From Oceanirhabdus sp942490885 (GTDB taxonomy: Bacteria > Bacillota > Clostridia > Clostridiales > Clostridiaceae): a stretch of 64,000 nucleotides of DNA. The notes below the pieces were generated by a model, which had not been told where the DNA came from, made no database searches, and saw only the letters and a program-made list of their open reading frames with translations. Positions 42,987 to 52,950 of the stretch are shown in pieces. The stretch lies in assembly GCA_942490885.1 (NCBI GenBank), contig CALNYT010000002.1:3038001-3102000 (forward strand). Direction: 5' to 3'. Within the stretch, counting starts at the first letter, position 1, and the number at the start of each line of letters is the position of its first letter. The position numbers and the translations under genes are program-made.

Positions 42987-44259
42987 AAGCTTCTCCTCCT
43001 ACCGATCTATAATCTTCCCAGAATTTTGGGTATGATTTCTCAACACTTTTCCAACCAGTTAAAATTAGAGGTTCTTTACATTTAGTCGCAGCAATAGCTA
43101 AGGCCATAGCTATCCTATGATCATTCCAACTATCAACTATCCCTCCATTCAAGAACTCTACACCTTTAATTGTAAGACTATCATATCCCTCCTCAATATT
43201 TGCTCCTAGTTTTCTTAACTCACACGTAATAGAAGTCAATCTATCACTCTCTTTCATCCTCAACCTTTCACCATTTATAATCTTTGTAGTCCCTTCACTC
43301 ACTGCCCCTAATACAGTTAAAATTGGTGCTAGGTCTGGACACTCTGATACATCTATAGTTGTTCCTATAGTATTACTCGCTTCAACAACAAGATCTTCCT
43401 CTATATTTTTAATGTCTCCGTTCATATCTTTTACTATTTTTTTTATTATTTTATCTCCTTGTACAGAATCTTTGCTAAGAGATTTTATTCTTATTCTTTT
43501 TCCGAGAATCCCTCCTGCAATCCAAAAAGCACTCTGTGAATAATCCCCTTCAACAAAATATTTTCTTCCAGAATATCTCTGTTTACCCTTAATAATAAAC
43601 TCTTTATAATCCTTATTTATAACCTCTACCCCAAAATCTTTAAGCACCTTGATTGTAAGATCTACATAACCTTTTGATTGCAGTTCTGTTGTCACCTTAA
43701 TCACAGAGTCATCTTCAATTAAGGGAAGGGCAAACATTAACCCTGTAATAAACTGTGAACTTACATCTCCTCTTAAAGAATACTCTCCTGATTTAAGATT
43801 TCCCTTCAAAGTTAATGGTAGTTTTCCATTTGTATTTTCAAATTTTACTCCCATCATATTAAATATATCATAATAAACCTCTAAGGGCCTTTCAATAAGT
43901 TTTCCTTCCCCATTGAATTTACCACCATTCTTTATTACTAGCGCTAGTGGAATTAAAAATCTTAATGTTGAACCTGATTCCCTACATTCAATTTCAGAGT
44001 TCTCATTATTATTCCTAAAACCTGTTATCTCGAGTTTGTAGTACTTGCTATCCTGAATAATATTTATCTCTGCTCCAAGCTTTCGCATACCTTCAATTGT
44101 AGATAGTATATCTTTAGATATATCTACATTAAATACCTCACTCTTCTCTTCACTCAATGAAGCACATATTATAGCTCTATGAGCATCACTTTTTGAAGGA
44201 GGAACTAATACCTCTCCATCAAGTTTTTTATTTTGAATTTTTACAGCATCCATATCCAT
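42958..44259 (-). CDS. aroA: 3-phosphoshikimate 1-carboxyvinyltransferase (EPSP synthase)
   Basis: 433 residues. It adds enolpyruvyl from PEP to shikimate 3-phosphate. LVPPSKSDAHRAI at the N-terminus (active-site Lys-Ser-Asp), ESGSTLRFLIPLAL (Gly/Thr segment), GDVSSQFITGLM, VEGDYSQSAFWIAGG, CPDLAPILTVLGA, RMKESDRLTS and DSWNDHRIAMALAIA match the family. The ESGSTLRF segment is intact. It is preceded by aroB at 58 bases and overlaps aroC. Confidence 0.97.
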   Translation of the reverse strand: MDMDAVKIQNKKLDGEVLVPPSKSDAHRAIICASLSEEKSEVFNVDISKDILSTIEGMRKLGAEINIIQDSKYYKLEITGFRNNNENSEIECRESGSTLRFLIPLALVIKNGGKFNGEGKLIERPLEVYYDIFNMMGVKFENTNGKLPLTLKGNLKSGEYSLRGDVSSQFITGLMFALPLIEDDSVIKVTTELQSKGYVDLTIKVLKDFGVEVINKDYKEFIIKGKQRYSGRKYFVEGDYSQSAFWIAGGILGKRIRIKSLSKDSVQGDKIIKKIVKDMNGDIKNIEEDLVVEASNTIGTTIDVSECPDLAPILTVLGAVSEGTTKIINGERLRMKESDRLTSITCELRKLGANIEEGYDSLTIKGVEFLNGGIVDSWNDHRIAMALAIAATKCKEPLILTGWKSVEKSYPKFWEDYRSVGGEAFEWKLGKEL

Positions 44260-44317
44260 TTTCCTCTCTTCATAATGTTTTGCATCCCTTTAATCTTTAA
44301 CTTCTTATTATATAAAC

Positions 44318-45397
44318 TTATTGAAATATTTCTTCTGTCATTTTTAGTATTTCTTCTAAAGGAACATACTTTATGAAGCATTCACCTATACCTTTCAATA
44401 AAATTAATTTCACACCCGATGCACTTGCTTTTTTATCTTTAATTATTGATTTATATGCATATTCACTATCTATCCCCTGAACACTGATAGGCAGATTATT
44501 TTTCATTAATATTTCTTTAATTTTTTCTGATGTCCCTATTACAGTATATCCTTTTCTTTCACTCCACTTTGTAATCAAATACATTCCTATTGCAACGGCC
44601 TCACCATGTTTGAATTTCTGGTAGTCATTAATTCCTTCAATAACATGACCAATTGTATGACCAAAATTAAGTATATTTCTAATGCCTGTATCTCTTTCAT
44701 CCTTCTGAACTACCTCAATTTTTAGTTCGATACATCTTCTTATTATTTGTTCTAGTTTACTCTTTTCAAATACTCTTAAGTCATGTAATATTCCAATCTC
44801 ATAAGTCATATTAAATAATTCTTTATCTAAAATACATCCATATTTTATTATCTCAGCACATCCATTATTAAATTCTCTCTTTTGTAAAGAATTTAAAACA
44901 TCAATGTCTATAAGTACATTATGCGGTTGATAAAATACTCCCACTCTATTCTTATCATTACCAAGGTTTATTGCTGTTTTCCCCCCAACACTACTGTCCA
45001 CTTGTGATAATACCGTTGTTGGCACCTGCATTAAATCTATCCCTCTCAAATATGTACTAGCTGCAAATCCTGTTAAATCCCCTATAACACCACCTCCAAA
45101 AGCTATAATCAAATCATCTCTTTTAATTCCTCTTAAATTTAATTCTGAATATACCTCTCCCAAAGTATTTAAACATTTTGATTTTTCACCTGGTTCCAAA
45201 ACTATTAAACTCCCTAAAAACTTCTCGCATATATCATCTATTGTTCCCCTATATATCTCATATACAGTTTTATCTGTTATAATACATACCCCTTTATATC
45301 CTCGATCATATATTTTCTCTTTAATTCCCTCAATATTACAGAAAGATATCTCAACGTTTCTTTCTTCCCCTTTGATATTAAATTCTATTTTATCCAT
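44318..45397 (-). CDS. aroB: 3-dehydroquinate synthase
   Basis: 359 residues, ATG after GGAGAG. It cyclises DAHP to dehydroquinate using NAD+ and a divalent metal. LEPGEKSKCLNTLGEVY, IAFGGGVIGDLTGFAASTYLRGIDLMQVPTTVL, VDSSVGGKTAINL, GCAEIIKYGCI and NFGHTIGHVIEG with the metal-binding His residues are present. It is the first gene of the shikimate operon. The 162-base gap upstream shows no T-box or attenuator leader. No DAHP synthase is in the operon. Confidence 0.97.
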   Translation of the reverse strand: MDKIEFNIKGEERNVEISFCNIEGIKEKIYDRGYKGVCIITDKTVYEIYRGTIDDICEKFLGSLIVLEPGEKSKCLNTLGEVYSELNLRGIKRDDLIIAFGGGVIGDLTGFAASTYLRGIDLMQVPTTVLSQVDSSVGGKTAINLGNDKNRVGVFYQPHNVLIDIDVLNSLQKREFNNGCAEIIKYGCILDKELFNMTYEIGILHDLRVFEKSKLEQIIRRCIELKIEVVQKDERDTGIRNILNFGHTIGHVIEGINDYQKFKHGEAVAIGMYLITKWSERKGYTVIGTSEKIKEILMKNNLPISVQGIDSEYAYKSIIKDKKASASGVKLILLKGIGECFIKYVPLEEILKMTEEIFQ

Positions 45398-45559
45398 ATT
45401 TATTGCTCTCCAATTTAATTTTTATTGATTTCATAGTGACTAATTATTTGAACTTCTCTAACTATCATTATATCAAAAGCATCAAAATAATTCATACTCA
45501 GCAAAAAAACTCTAACATGGTCATATCATAAATGATACTCTCCATCTTAGAATTCAATG

Positions 45560-47224
45560 TTATTGTTCGCTTATGTCAAACTCTTCATCCTGACCTTCAT
45601 TGCTTTCCTCATTTGGATTGCCTATTCCGTCATTTTGATTGTCTGTTTTATCATTCGGATTGCCTATTTCCTCATTTGGATTGCCTATTTCCTCATTCGG
45701 ATTACCTATTTCTTCATTTGGATTGTCTGTTGTATCATTTGGATTACCTATTCCATCATTTGGATTACCTATTCCATCATTTGGATTACCTATTCCATCA
45801 TTTGGATTACCTATTCCATCATTTGGATTGTCTGTATCCTCATTTGGATTCCCTGTTTCCTCATTTGGATTGTCTCCATTATTCGAACCGCTGTCTTCTT
45901 CTGATTCTTTATCCTCATCTGACGAATCCTCATTGTTATCATTTTCTCCATTATCCAAGTCTTTTCCATCGTCCTTATCTCCAGGCTCTTCCTTATCTTT
46001 TTCAACTGGTTTCTCTGGTTTAGGTGGTACATAATAATAGTATTCAGAAGATTCATAATCAAACTTCTCATATTCATTAACATCATAATTAATATCCTCA
46101 AATATAAAGTTATGCATGGCCTTTTTAACTTGTTGAATATCCATAAGGAATAAATATACACCTTTATAAAGCATTCCTTTTGTCAATTCATCAGGTGGTA
46201 CCTGCATCTGTTTTATATCAAAGTTATTTATTTTAAGTACCTTCTTAGCAAGACTAATCATCTCACCTATATCCATATTAGTCTTAACTAAATTAGTCAT
46301 CTCTTCCGCAAGAGATAAATAATTTAGTGTTGAAATACTTGGAAGCTTATTTATCAAAAGATTAATTACTTCACGTTGTCTTGAAGTTCTTCCAAAACTT
46401 CCACCAGTTGAGTGTCTCATTCTTGAGTATGCTAAGGTCTGCCTTCCATCAAGATGTGTATTACCAATCTCCCATTTAAAGTCTGCTACATCAGCTATAT
46501 AATTGTACTCCGCTCTTGTAATATTTGGATTATCTTTTATTCTATACGCTGCCCCTTCATCTCTTGCGTCTAATAGTCTTGCTCTCTCAAGTATATTTCT
46601 AAACTTTGAATATCCCTTCTTTGAAGGATCATCGTAAACATCTAAAAGAAGACATCTATTTAACTCATTGAGTTCTTCCTTATCATTAATAGATACATCA
46701 ACCCCATCTAAAATCTCAACTACAGACTTAAATCCACTGAAATCAATTTTAACATATTTATCTAATTTAATTTCAAAATTTTCTTTTATAGTTTCTATAA
46801 GCAGTGACGCTCCACCATATGCATATGAATGATTGAGTTTTTCCCAAGAATCACGTCTTCCCTTACTTTCAGGAATATGAACATAACTATCTCTCATCAA
46901 AGAAGTCAACCTTATATCATTATTCTTATCATCAATGGTGAGTATGATTATTGCATCTGATCTCTGCCCCTCTCCATCTTTCCTATCATCAGTACCAATA
47001 AGAAGAATATTAGTTATACCTTTTTCTTCTCTACATACATCATTAGTTTTATCTTCTATAACTATTCCATTTGAATCACCTGTATCAGCATCTTTATCTT
47101 TTATCTTTTCTGCTAGGTGAAAAAAATAAAGGCCTCCAGCCATCACCAAACTTAATGTCATTACTAACATAGTCAAGAGAATTTTTTTCCCATATCCAGA
47201 CTTGTTTTTTCTTCTTCTTCTCAC
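45560..47224 (-). CDS. LytR-CpsA-Psr (LCP) family cell-wall ligase with heptad-repeat tail
   Basis: 554 residues from GTG after AGGAGAG. Residues 1-10 are Arg/Lys-rich, then one TM helix (11-34). The LCP domain spans ~65-300: NILLIGTDDRKDGEGQRSDAIIIL, RLTSLMRDSYVHIP, KLNHSYAYGGASLLIETI and HLDGRQTLAYSRMRHSTGG, with the Arg and Asp residues that bind polyprenyl phosphate. LCP proteins attach teichoic acids or capsular glycans to peptidoglycan. After ~390 there is a Pro/Lys/Glu stretch and then 13 tandem heptads (see repeat). The domain outside the membrane is thus carried on a flexible tail. Confidence 0.88.
   Translation of the reverse strand: MRRRRKNKSGYGKKILLTMLVMTLSLVMAGGLYFFHLAEKIKDKDADTGDSNGIVIEDKTNDVCREEKGITNILLIGTDDRKDGEGQRSDAIIILTIDDKNNDIRLTSLMRDSYVHIPESKGRRDSWEKLNHSYAYGGASLLIETIKENFEIKLDKYVKIDFSGFKSVVEILDGVDVSINDKEELNELNRCLLLDVYDDPSKKGYSKFRNILERARLLDARDEGAAYRIKDNPNITRAEYNYIADVADFKWEIGNTHLDGRQTLAYSRMRHSTGGSFGRTSRQREVINLLINKLPSISTLNYLSLAEEMTNLVKTNMDIGEMISLAKKVLKINNFDIKQMQVPPDELTKGMLYKGVYLFLMDIQQVKKAMHNFIFEDINYDVNEYEKFDYESSEYYYYVPPKPEKPVEKDKEEPGDKDDGKDLDNGENDNNEDSSDEDKESEEDSGSNNGDNPNEETGNPNEDTDNPNDGIGNPNDGIGNPNDGIGNPNDGIGNPNDTTDNPNEEIGNPNEEIGNPNEEIGNPNDKTDNQNDGIGNPNEESNEGQDEEFDISEQ
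45602..45871 (-). repeat. 13 tandem 21-bp units coding NPNDGIG-type heptads
   Basis: The gene's 3' end encodes 13 consecutive 7-residue units (NPNEETG, NPNDGIG x4, NPNEEIG x3 and variants). Third and fifth-position changes are shared between neighbours, showing local duplication. 21-bp units keep the frame on expansion, so length may vary between strains. Confidence 0.85.
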
Positions 47225-47478
47225 CTATTCTCTCTCCTTACTTTAATAGATAATTAATGTAATTTCACGATATGTTCTATGTTTGTCCACGTCATATATT
47301 ATAACACATTAAACAGGGAAATTTTCATGATAATATTTAACTTTATGTAACAAATATATTTACTATGTACAATAATTCAACTCACTAGATTCTATATAAA
47401 ACTTATTATCTAGTGAGTCTATTATTTTAGTTAATTTTTGTTAATGTAAATTATATTGTTTTTCCAATCTCGATGTAT

Positions 47479-49728
47479 TTAGTACGAAAGAAAGGAAACC
47501 TTTCCGTTTTTCACAATTAATTTGGCGTTGAAAGTTTCTCCACTTTTAGATTTAAATCCTTCAATCAAAGAAGTCTCACCATATTTAACAAGATTCTTAA
47601 TTTCATTTAGGTCTACTTCTATTCCAGCTACCATCCCAACAAAGAACTTACAACCATTGAACCAGTTTGTACATCCGTATCCCTTTTTATTCTTTATTAC
47701 ATGGCCTCTCTTACATATAGGACATATACCTAGATTATTTTCATCAATATATTTTATTTCACTAACTTCCAATGTCTCCTTAAATACCTTACTCAGATCG
47801 ATATTTTTATTATATCTAAGAGCTTTAGATGTATTTTTCTCAATATAATCAGTAAGTTTACTCATAAATGTATCTTTATCAATTTCTTTATCCACAACCA
47901 TCTGCAATCCTTTTTCCCAAGATGCAGTAAGCTTTGGGTTTAGAAGACTTGGTATTGAACTATTCACAATATCAAATATGAGTTCTCCAAGTGTAGAAGG
48001 CGTTATAATCTGCGTTTTAGCATTCAAATTCACATAATCCTTCTCTACAAGCTTATTTAGAATTTCAGCTCTTGTTGCACTAGTACCAATTCCACTTCCT
48101 TTTATTTGTTCACGTAATTCTTCATCCTCTATAAGTTTACCTGCATTCTCCATAGCAAGTATTATACTACCTGTGCTATATCTCTTTGGAGGAGAAGTTT
48201 CCCCCTCTTTCATATTTACATCTTCTATATTAAATTTCATTCCCTTTTTGATACCAATAAGAGATACGTTATCTTCTCCATCCTTTTTCTTACCTTTTGA
48301 GTAATAGACTTTCTCATATCCCATATCACTCTGTTCCTTATTAGACGTAAAGAATTTTTCTCCATTAATATCAACCGTTGCGCTTGTTGTAACAAATTCA
48401 GCATCTTTAAGAAATATGGCTAGAAATCTTCGCACTATTAGCTCATAAATAGCTTTTTCCAATTTAGGTAATGAGTTTATATTTCCTAAGCCCTCACCAG
48501 TTGGAATAATAGCATAGTGATCTGTTATTTTCTTATCATCAACATACTTTTTCTTTTCTATACCTTTATGAAGAGCACCTGCACTTATTTCTTTTAGTGC
48601 CTCAGTAATCTCTTCATTAAGCTTAAGTCCAGTTAGTTTTTTTAGCATCTTCGGAATCTCTTTTGCAACAGACGTTGATAAAACCCTTGCATCGGTTCTT
48701 GGATATGTTACCATCTTCTTCTCATACAAACTCTGAACATAGGATAATGTCATATTCGGATCAATTTTATATCTTTTTGAACATTCATTTTGTAATTCAG
48801 CTAAGTTAAATAACAAAGGAGGACTCTTTTTTTGTTTCTTTTTATTTACCTCTTCTACAATTCCTTTTCCACCGTTATTCTTATACTCATTTATTTCATT
48901 TATGAACTGTTCACAATCTTCTTTTTTATTAAAACCATTCTCATTATACAACTTTGGAGTGTTATAGAATTTTGATCCTTCCACCACTTTCCATAAAACT
49001 TTTAATTCTCTTTCATCCTCATTCTTCAAGTCACATTCAATCTTATAGAAGAAAGTCTTATCAAAATTTCTTATCTCTCTTTCTCGTTGAACTATCATAG
49101 CAAGTACACAAGTCATTACTCTACCCACAGCAATAACCACATTCTTTTTATTGAGCATTCTTCTCAAATAATCCCCATAAAGCAATGTCAATATTCTCGA
49201 AAAATTAATCCCAACTAAATAATCTTCTTTAGCTCTTAAAAATGCAGAATCACTCAAGGAATCATACTCACTTAAATCTTTTGCTTCTTTAACGCCTCTA
49301 ATAATTTCCTCTTCTGTTTGAGAATCTATCCATACTCTTTTCTTCTCTTTTCCATGGCATTGTGACATCATGTCAACAAGTCTATATATATACTCTCCTT
49401 CTCTTCCTGAGTCGGTACACACATATACTCTATCAACATCTTCTCTATTTAACAATTCACATACTATATCAAATTGCTTTTTAACCCCTGGAATTATTTC
49501 ATATTTAAACTCATCAGGTATAAAGGGAAGATCTTTTAAATCCCATAACTTTAATTTTTCATCATATAATTCTGGATAACTCATTGAAACAAGATGACCA
49601 ACACACCATGTAACAATTCCTTTCTCCCCTTCAATATATCCGTCTCGCTTTGCACCACTTAACTTTAAAATTTTTCCGAACTCCCGAGCAACCGATGGTT
49701 TCTCAGCAATAAATAACGCTTTACCCAT
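47479..49728 (-). CDS. topB: DNA topoisomerase III
   Basis: 749 residues from ATG 49728 with AGGTGA upstream; a GTG at 49740 is the alternative. The TOPRIM domain is at 1-150 (LFIAEKPSVAREFG, YVCTDSGREGEYIYR). The active-site Tyr lies in MVTYPRTDAR, followed by GSGIGTSATRAEILNKLVEKDYV and TPSTLGELI. Near residue 665 a four-Cys zinc finger, CPICKRG..GYGCTNWFNGC, is followed by a short domain to the C-terminus. It relaxes and decatenates single-stranded DNA. Monocistronic, 39 bases after the exonuclease. Confidence 0.95.
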   Translation of the reverse strand: MGKALFIAEKPSVAREFGKILKLSGAKRDGYIEGEKGIVTWCVGHLVSMSYPELYDEKLKLWDLKDLPFIPDEFKYEIIPGVKKQFDIVCELLNREDVDRVYVCTDSGREGEYIYRLVDMMSQCHGKEKKRVWIDSQTEEEIIRGVKEAKDLSEYDSLSDSAFLRAKEDYLVGINFSRILTLLYGDYLRRMLNKKNVVIAVGRVMTCVLAMIVQREREIRNFDKTFFYKIECDLKNEDERELKVLWKVVEGSKFYNTPKLYNENGFNKKEDCEQFINEINEYKNNGGKGIVEEVNKKKQKKSPPLLFNLAELQNECSKRYKIDPNMTLSYVQSLYEKKMVTYPRTDARVLSTSVAKEIPKMLKKLTGLKLNEEITEALKEISAGALHKGIEKKKYVDDKKITDHYAIIPTGEGLGNINSLPKLEKAIYELIVRRFLAIFLKDAEFVTTSATVDINGEKFFTSNKEQSDMGYEKVYYSKGKKKDGEDNVSLIGIKKGMKFNIEDVNMKEGETSPPKRYSTGSIILAMENAGKLIEDEELREQIKGSGIGTSATRAEILNKLVEKDYVNLNAKTQIITPSTLGELIFDIVNSSIPSLLNPKLTASWEKGLQMVVDKEIDKDTFMSKLTDYIEKNTSKALRYNKNIDLSKVFKETLEVSEIKYIDENNLGICPICKRGHVIKNKKGYGCTNWFNGCKFFVGMVAGIEVDLNEIKNLVKYGETSLIEGFKSKSGETFNAKLIVKNGKVSFLSY

Positions 49729-49767
49729 AAATAAATTCACCTAATTCTAATATTAGTATAGTATTTT

Positions 49768-50379
49768 TTACATAAAACTTAATTGTTCATCATCTTCCAT
49801 AAGATCAAAAACTTCATCTCTTCCTCTTGATAATAGACAACATATATACATAGCTGTTGTATCATATCTAGCATCATGATACGATACTTCACTACAATCA
49901 AATAATTTATTTGTTGCAGTCATTATATTCTCTTTTTCAATCTGGTAATGCTGAACTACCTCTTCAAGTTTTGGATTTTTATACCCTACACCGGTTCTTG
50001 CCGGGATTTGTGTAATATCTTTAAAATATTCCATAGTACAAAACGTCTTCTTAAATTCAAAAGGTATACTTAATCTCTCAAATTCAGCATTCATAAATTT
50101 CAAATCAAAATTAACATTATGTGCAATAATTATCGCATCATTAAAATCCGTCTTGATTTCATATATACACTCTTCAAATGTCTTTCCACCTGATAGTTCT
50201 TCCAAAAGTTCCATACTGAATCCATGCACTCTCTCAGCACTTGGTTCCATCATATTAACTCTAAAAAAGAGATTATTACTTTTTATAAATTCTCCATTCT
50301 CTTCAACAATATAAGTTAGTTGTCCAATTTGACCTGGTCTAAGACCTGTTGTCTCAGTATCAAAAAAAACGCTCTTCAT
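49768..50379 (-). CDS. DnaQ-like DEDDh 3'-5' exonuclease
   Basis: 203 residues, ATG after AGGAGG. ExoI FDTETTGL (Asp-Glu, residues 6-13), ExoII AHNVNFDLKFM (Asp, near 96) and ExoIII SYHDARYDTTAMY (His..Asp, near 168) give a complete DEDDh set. It resembles the epsilon/PolC exonuclease domain, but is free-standing. It lies upstream of topB by 39 bases and may share its transcript. Substrate (DNA proofreading, RNA trimming) cannot be told. Confidence 0.88.
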   Translation of the reverse strand: MKSVFFDTETTGLRPGQIGQLTYIVEENGEFIKSNNLFFRVNMMEPSAERVHGFSMELLEELSGGKTFEECIYEIKTDFNDAIIIAHNVNFDLKFMNAEFERLSIPFEFKKTFCTMEYFKDITQIPARTGVGYKNPKLEEVVQHYQIEKENIMTATNKLFDCSEVSYHDARYDTTAMYICCLLSRGRDEVFDLMEDDEQLSFM

Positions 50380-50454
50380 AATTTTTTATCCTCCTAAGTT
50401 GCAGCACTATATAAAAGTATATCAAAAAATCATCAAATCTCAAATAATTTCTGT

Positions 50455-51399
50455 CTATTTAAGAACATCTTTTATCAATCGTTCTCCATTTTCAAATAAA
50501 ATTTTCTCAATATCTCCTATTTTGAATCCTTTTTTCTCTAATTCTTGTATAAGTAGATAATTATAACTTACATTCTTCATTTCAAGAATTCCACTAATAC
50601 CGTCATAGTCACTGCCTAAAGCAAGTACATCTCTTCCTCCGATATTTCTTATATAATTGATATGTTGAACAATCCCCTCAACTGTTGTTACGTTATTTTC
50701 GCTTATAAAAGCTGGACAATAATTTATTCCAATTATTCCTCCTCTTTCTCCAATCTTTCTAATCATATCATCAGTTAAATTTCTTGGATGATTACAAAGA
50801 CTTCTAGCATTTGAATGGGATGCTACAAAGGGTTTATTAGTATTTTCATATACATCATAAAATCCTTTATCAGATAAATGTGAAACATCGATTATTACCC
50901 CTAATTCTTCCATAGTCTTGATAACCTCAAACCCAAATGGTTTTAACCCTAAATTTCTTCCATCCGCAGCTGGAATTCCAATTGAATTTTCATAATTCCA
51001 AGTTAGAGTAATTAATCTTACTCCTAATTGATAAAGTTCATTTAGTTTACTTATATCATTACCAAGAATTCCACCTTCCTCAACTGTTAAGAAAGCTGAT
51101 ATCTTTTCATTACTTTTATTATCATTATAGTCATTGATACTTCCTGCATATGCTATAGTTTCTTTATTTTCCATTAGCTCTTTTTTAAATATATCTTCCA
51201 TCTCCAAAGCTACTTGGTAAGGATTCTTATTTAAACCTATACACTCATCCATATCAATAAAGATAGCGAAGAATTGTGCAAATGCATTAGCTTTCTTTAG
51301 TTTTTCAATATCAATATGAAAGGGATTGCTCCTTAACTTCTCTTTTCCTTTATGGTTATATAACTGCATCAATGTATCACAGTGAAAATCTATTAACAT
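50455..51399 (-). CDS. Membrane dipeptidase, peptidase family M19
   Basis: 314 residues, ATG after AAGGAG. Binuclear zinc motifs: DFHCDTLMQLY (HxD), FLTVEEGGILG (bridging Glu), IDVSHLSDKGFYD, FVASHSNARSLCNHPRNLTDD (two His), and ALGSDYDGISG. Renal-dipeptidase relatives cleave dipeptides including those with D-residues. No signal peptide is present, so it is probably cytoplasmic despite the family name. Confidence 0.93.
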   Translation of the reverse strand: MLIDFHCDTLMQLYNHKGKEKLRSNPFHIDIEKLKKANAFAQFFAIFIDMDECIGLNKNPYQVALEMEDIFKKELMENKETIAYAGSINDYNDNKSNEKISAFLTVEEGGILGNDISKLNELYQLGVRLITLTWNYENSIGIPAADGRNLGLKPFGFEVIKTMEELGVIIDVSHLSDKGFYDVYENTNKPFVASHSNARSLCNHPRNLTDDMIRKIGERGGIIGINYCPAFISENNVTTVEGIVQHINYIRNIGGRDVLALGSDYDGISGILEMKNVSYNYLLIQELEKKGFKIGDIEKILFENGERLIKDVLK

Positions 51400-51488
51400 A
51401 CAATCATCTCCTTAATGCTTATAGCGTCTCCTATTCTATTTTACATCATTTTATCCTTGTAAAAACATTAAATTGAAAAGATTATATG

Positions 51489-51536
51489 ACATTTTTCGAG
51501 TGGTGACAACATTTTTCGGGTGGTGACAGTCACCAC
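51489..51536. repeat. Tandem 20-bp repeat ending in a 17-base palindrome
   Basis: ACATTTTTCGAGTGGTGACA (51489-51508) is followed at once by a copy with one change (51509-51528). GTGGTGAC-A-GTCACCAC (51520-51536) is a perfect palindrome overlapping the second copy. The block is in the gap between the DUF2812 gene and the M19 dipeptidase, both minus strand; possible operator or element scar. Confidence 0.6.
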
Positions 51537-51552
51537 AAAACTTGTTCAAAAC

Positions 51553-52950
51553 TTACAATCCCAATTTATTTCTACAGATATTTATTATTTCTTTATCAGA
51601 AAAATCCAAATCTCCACCTAAAATATATATGATATTCTCCTTTTGAATAATTATCTTACCTTTACTCTCATAAAGATAATATCCCCTGTCCACTCCCCAA
51701 CTATGGATTGATACCTCTTTAATATCATTTTCATAAGCTATTGCCCTCTGTTCATTTCCCCATTCTCTTTCATCTTTTGCCAACTCTTTTTTTCTTTCAA
51801 ACTCTTCTTTCATATATTCCTCAAAAACAAAATCAGCAACATCCTTGTTTCTACATTGAATATATTCTGTATCTACTGATTTCATCCCATCTTTTGCAGA
51901 ATTTTTATCAGCCATTTCGTAATATGAAAAACTCAAAGGTGCCAAAAAGCTTGATTTTTTATATAGCCTATTTCTCTCAATTGAATCTATTTCAATAAAG
52001 TCTGAGAGATTCAAAACTTTTACTTTTTCTGGATGAGTTTCATTTTTGTTGTCCATGAAACTCGAGTTTATTGTCACTTTTATTACTACAAACAGTAACG
52101 AATATGTTAAAATAAGAGATAAAATAATACCTCCTATAAAAAACAGAATATTATGTGTCCGAGAACACTTTTTTGTTTTAAACCTCTTTATACAATACCC
52201 ACCTATAAGAGTTCCAATTACCATAGGTGCAAGAGCTATTAAAATAAAGGAAAAATGTGGTGTATCAAAAAATACCATATAAATAAGGAGTATTAAGTAT
52301 ACTACAACTAAGCTCCACATTACTATATTTCTTCTCACTATTACTTTATTGTTTGTGAAATGTAATTCCTGCCCTTTAGAAATATTTAATCTATTTTTAA
52401 TCAACCAAATTACAGGATATATATTTATATTTAAAATAATTATCAAAAGAAAAAATGGAGATATAATATTAAATAATCCACCATTGCTTAATATATATTC
52501 ATAGCTAAAATTCAATACATTAGAAAAATTGAGCCATATTGCCGGTAGTAATACTAACATGCTTATAAGTTCTGTTTTCATGTATGTCTTTTTAATTATA
52601 GAGAACTCCTCATTACTGTCAGTGTGAACTGGAACAGCTTCATGATTTTTTTCTTTATAGAAAACCTGATATAACTGATTTGATGCACAAAATGTCCATC
52701 CACTTTCCTCACATAATTCTCGATACTCACTATCTTTCTCATGGTCTGGATAGTCAAAAAGGGTGGTATTGTAAAATAAAGAAACATTAAAATCTAGATT
52801 CCTTGGTTCAATTTCTTCAAATACCATCATACCTTTCTTAAATTCTTTGATCATCCATCCTTTGGATGCCATATTTTTAAAGTACTCTTCAAGACTTTTA
52901 TACTCTGTTATGGACGTAATCTTTAATCTTTTTTTAGTTCTTTTCTTCAT
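51553..52950 (-). CDS. DUF2812 membrane protein
   Basis: 465 residues, ATG after GGGGAG. Residues ~10-115 form a DUF2812-type domain (YKSLEEYFKNMASKGWMIKEF, then DLDFNVSLFYNTTLFDY-like, GWTFCASNQLYQVFYKEKN). Then come about six hydrophobic segments (~127-290) and a C-terminal extracellular-like region with no recognised domain. DUF2812 proteins usually accompany a PadR regulator and sense or handle envelope stress; no such gene is adjacent. Confidence 0.75.
   Translation of the reverse strand: MKKRTKKRLKITSITEYKSLEEYFKNMASKGWMIKEFKKGMMVFEEIEPRNLDFNVSLFYNTTLFDYPDHEKDSEYRELCEESGWTFCASNQLYQVFYKEKNHEAVPVHTDSNEEFSIIKKTYMKTELISMLVLLPAIWLNFSNVLNFSYEYILSNGGLFNIISPFFLLIIILNINIYPVIWLIKNRLNISKGQELHFTNNKVIVRRNIVMWSLVVVYLILLIYMVFFDTPHFSFILIALAPMVIGTLIGGYCIKRFKTKKCSRTHNILFFIGGIILSLILTYSLLFVVIKVTINSSFMDNKNETHPEKVKVLNLSDFIEIDSIERNRLYKKSSFLAPLSFSYYEMADKNSAKDGMKSVDTEYIQCRNKDVADFVFEEYMKEEFERKKELAKDEREWGNEQRAIAYENDIKEVSIHSWGVDRGYYLYESKGKIIIQKENIIYILGGDLDFSDKEIINICRNKLGL

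Noticed and set aside
45398..45559. T-box or Trp-type attenuator leader before aroB
   Set aside because: No T-box sequence, tandem codon leader or terminator hairpin is visible.
45532..46034. Three long plus-strand frames rich in repeats
   Set aside because: They are mirror images of the 21-bp repeats in the LCP gene on the minus strand, which has the RBS, TM helix and LCP domain.
47380..47418. 11-bp hairpin ACTCACTAGAT / ATCTAGTGAGT after topB as terminator
   Set aside because: No T-run follows on the minus strand, and it is 60 bases from the stop; left as an unassigned dyad.
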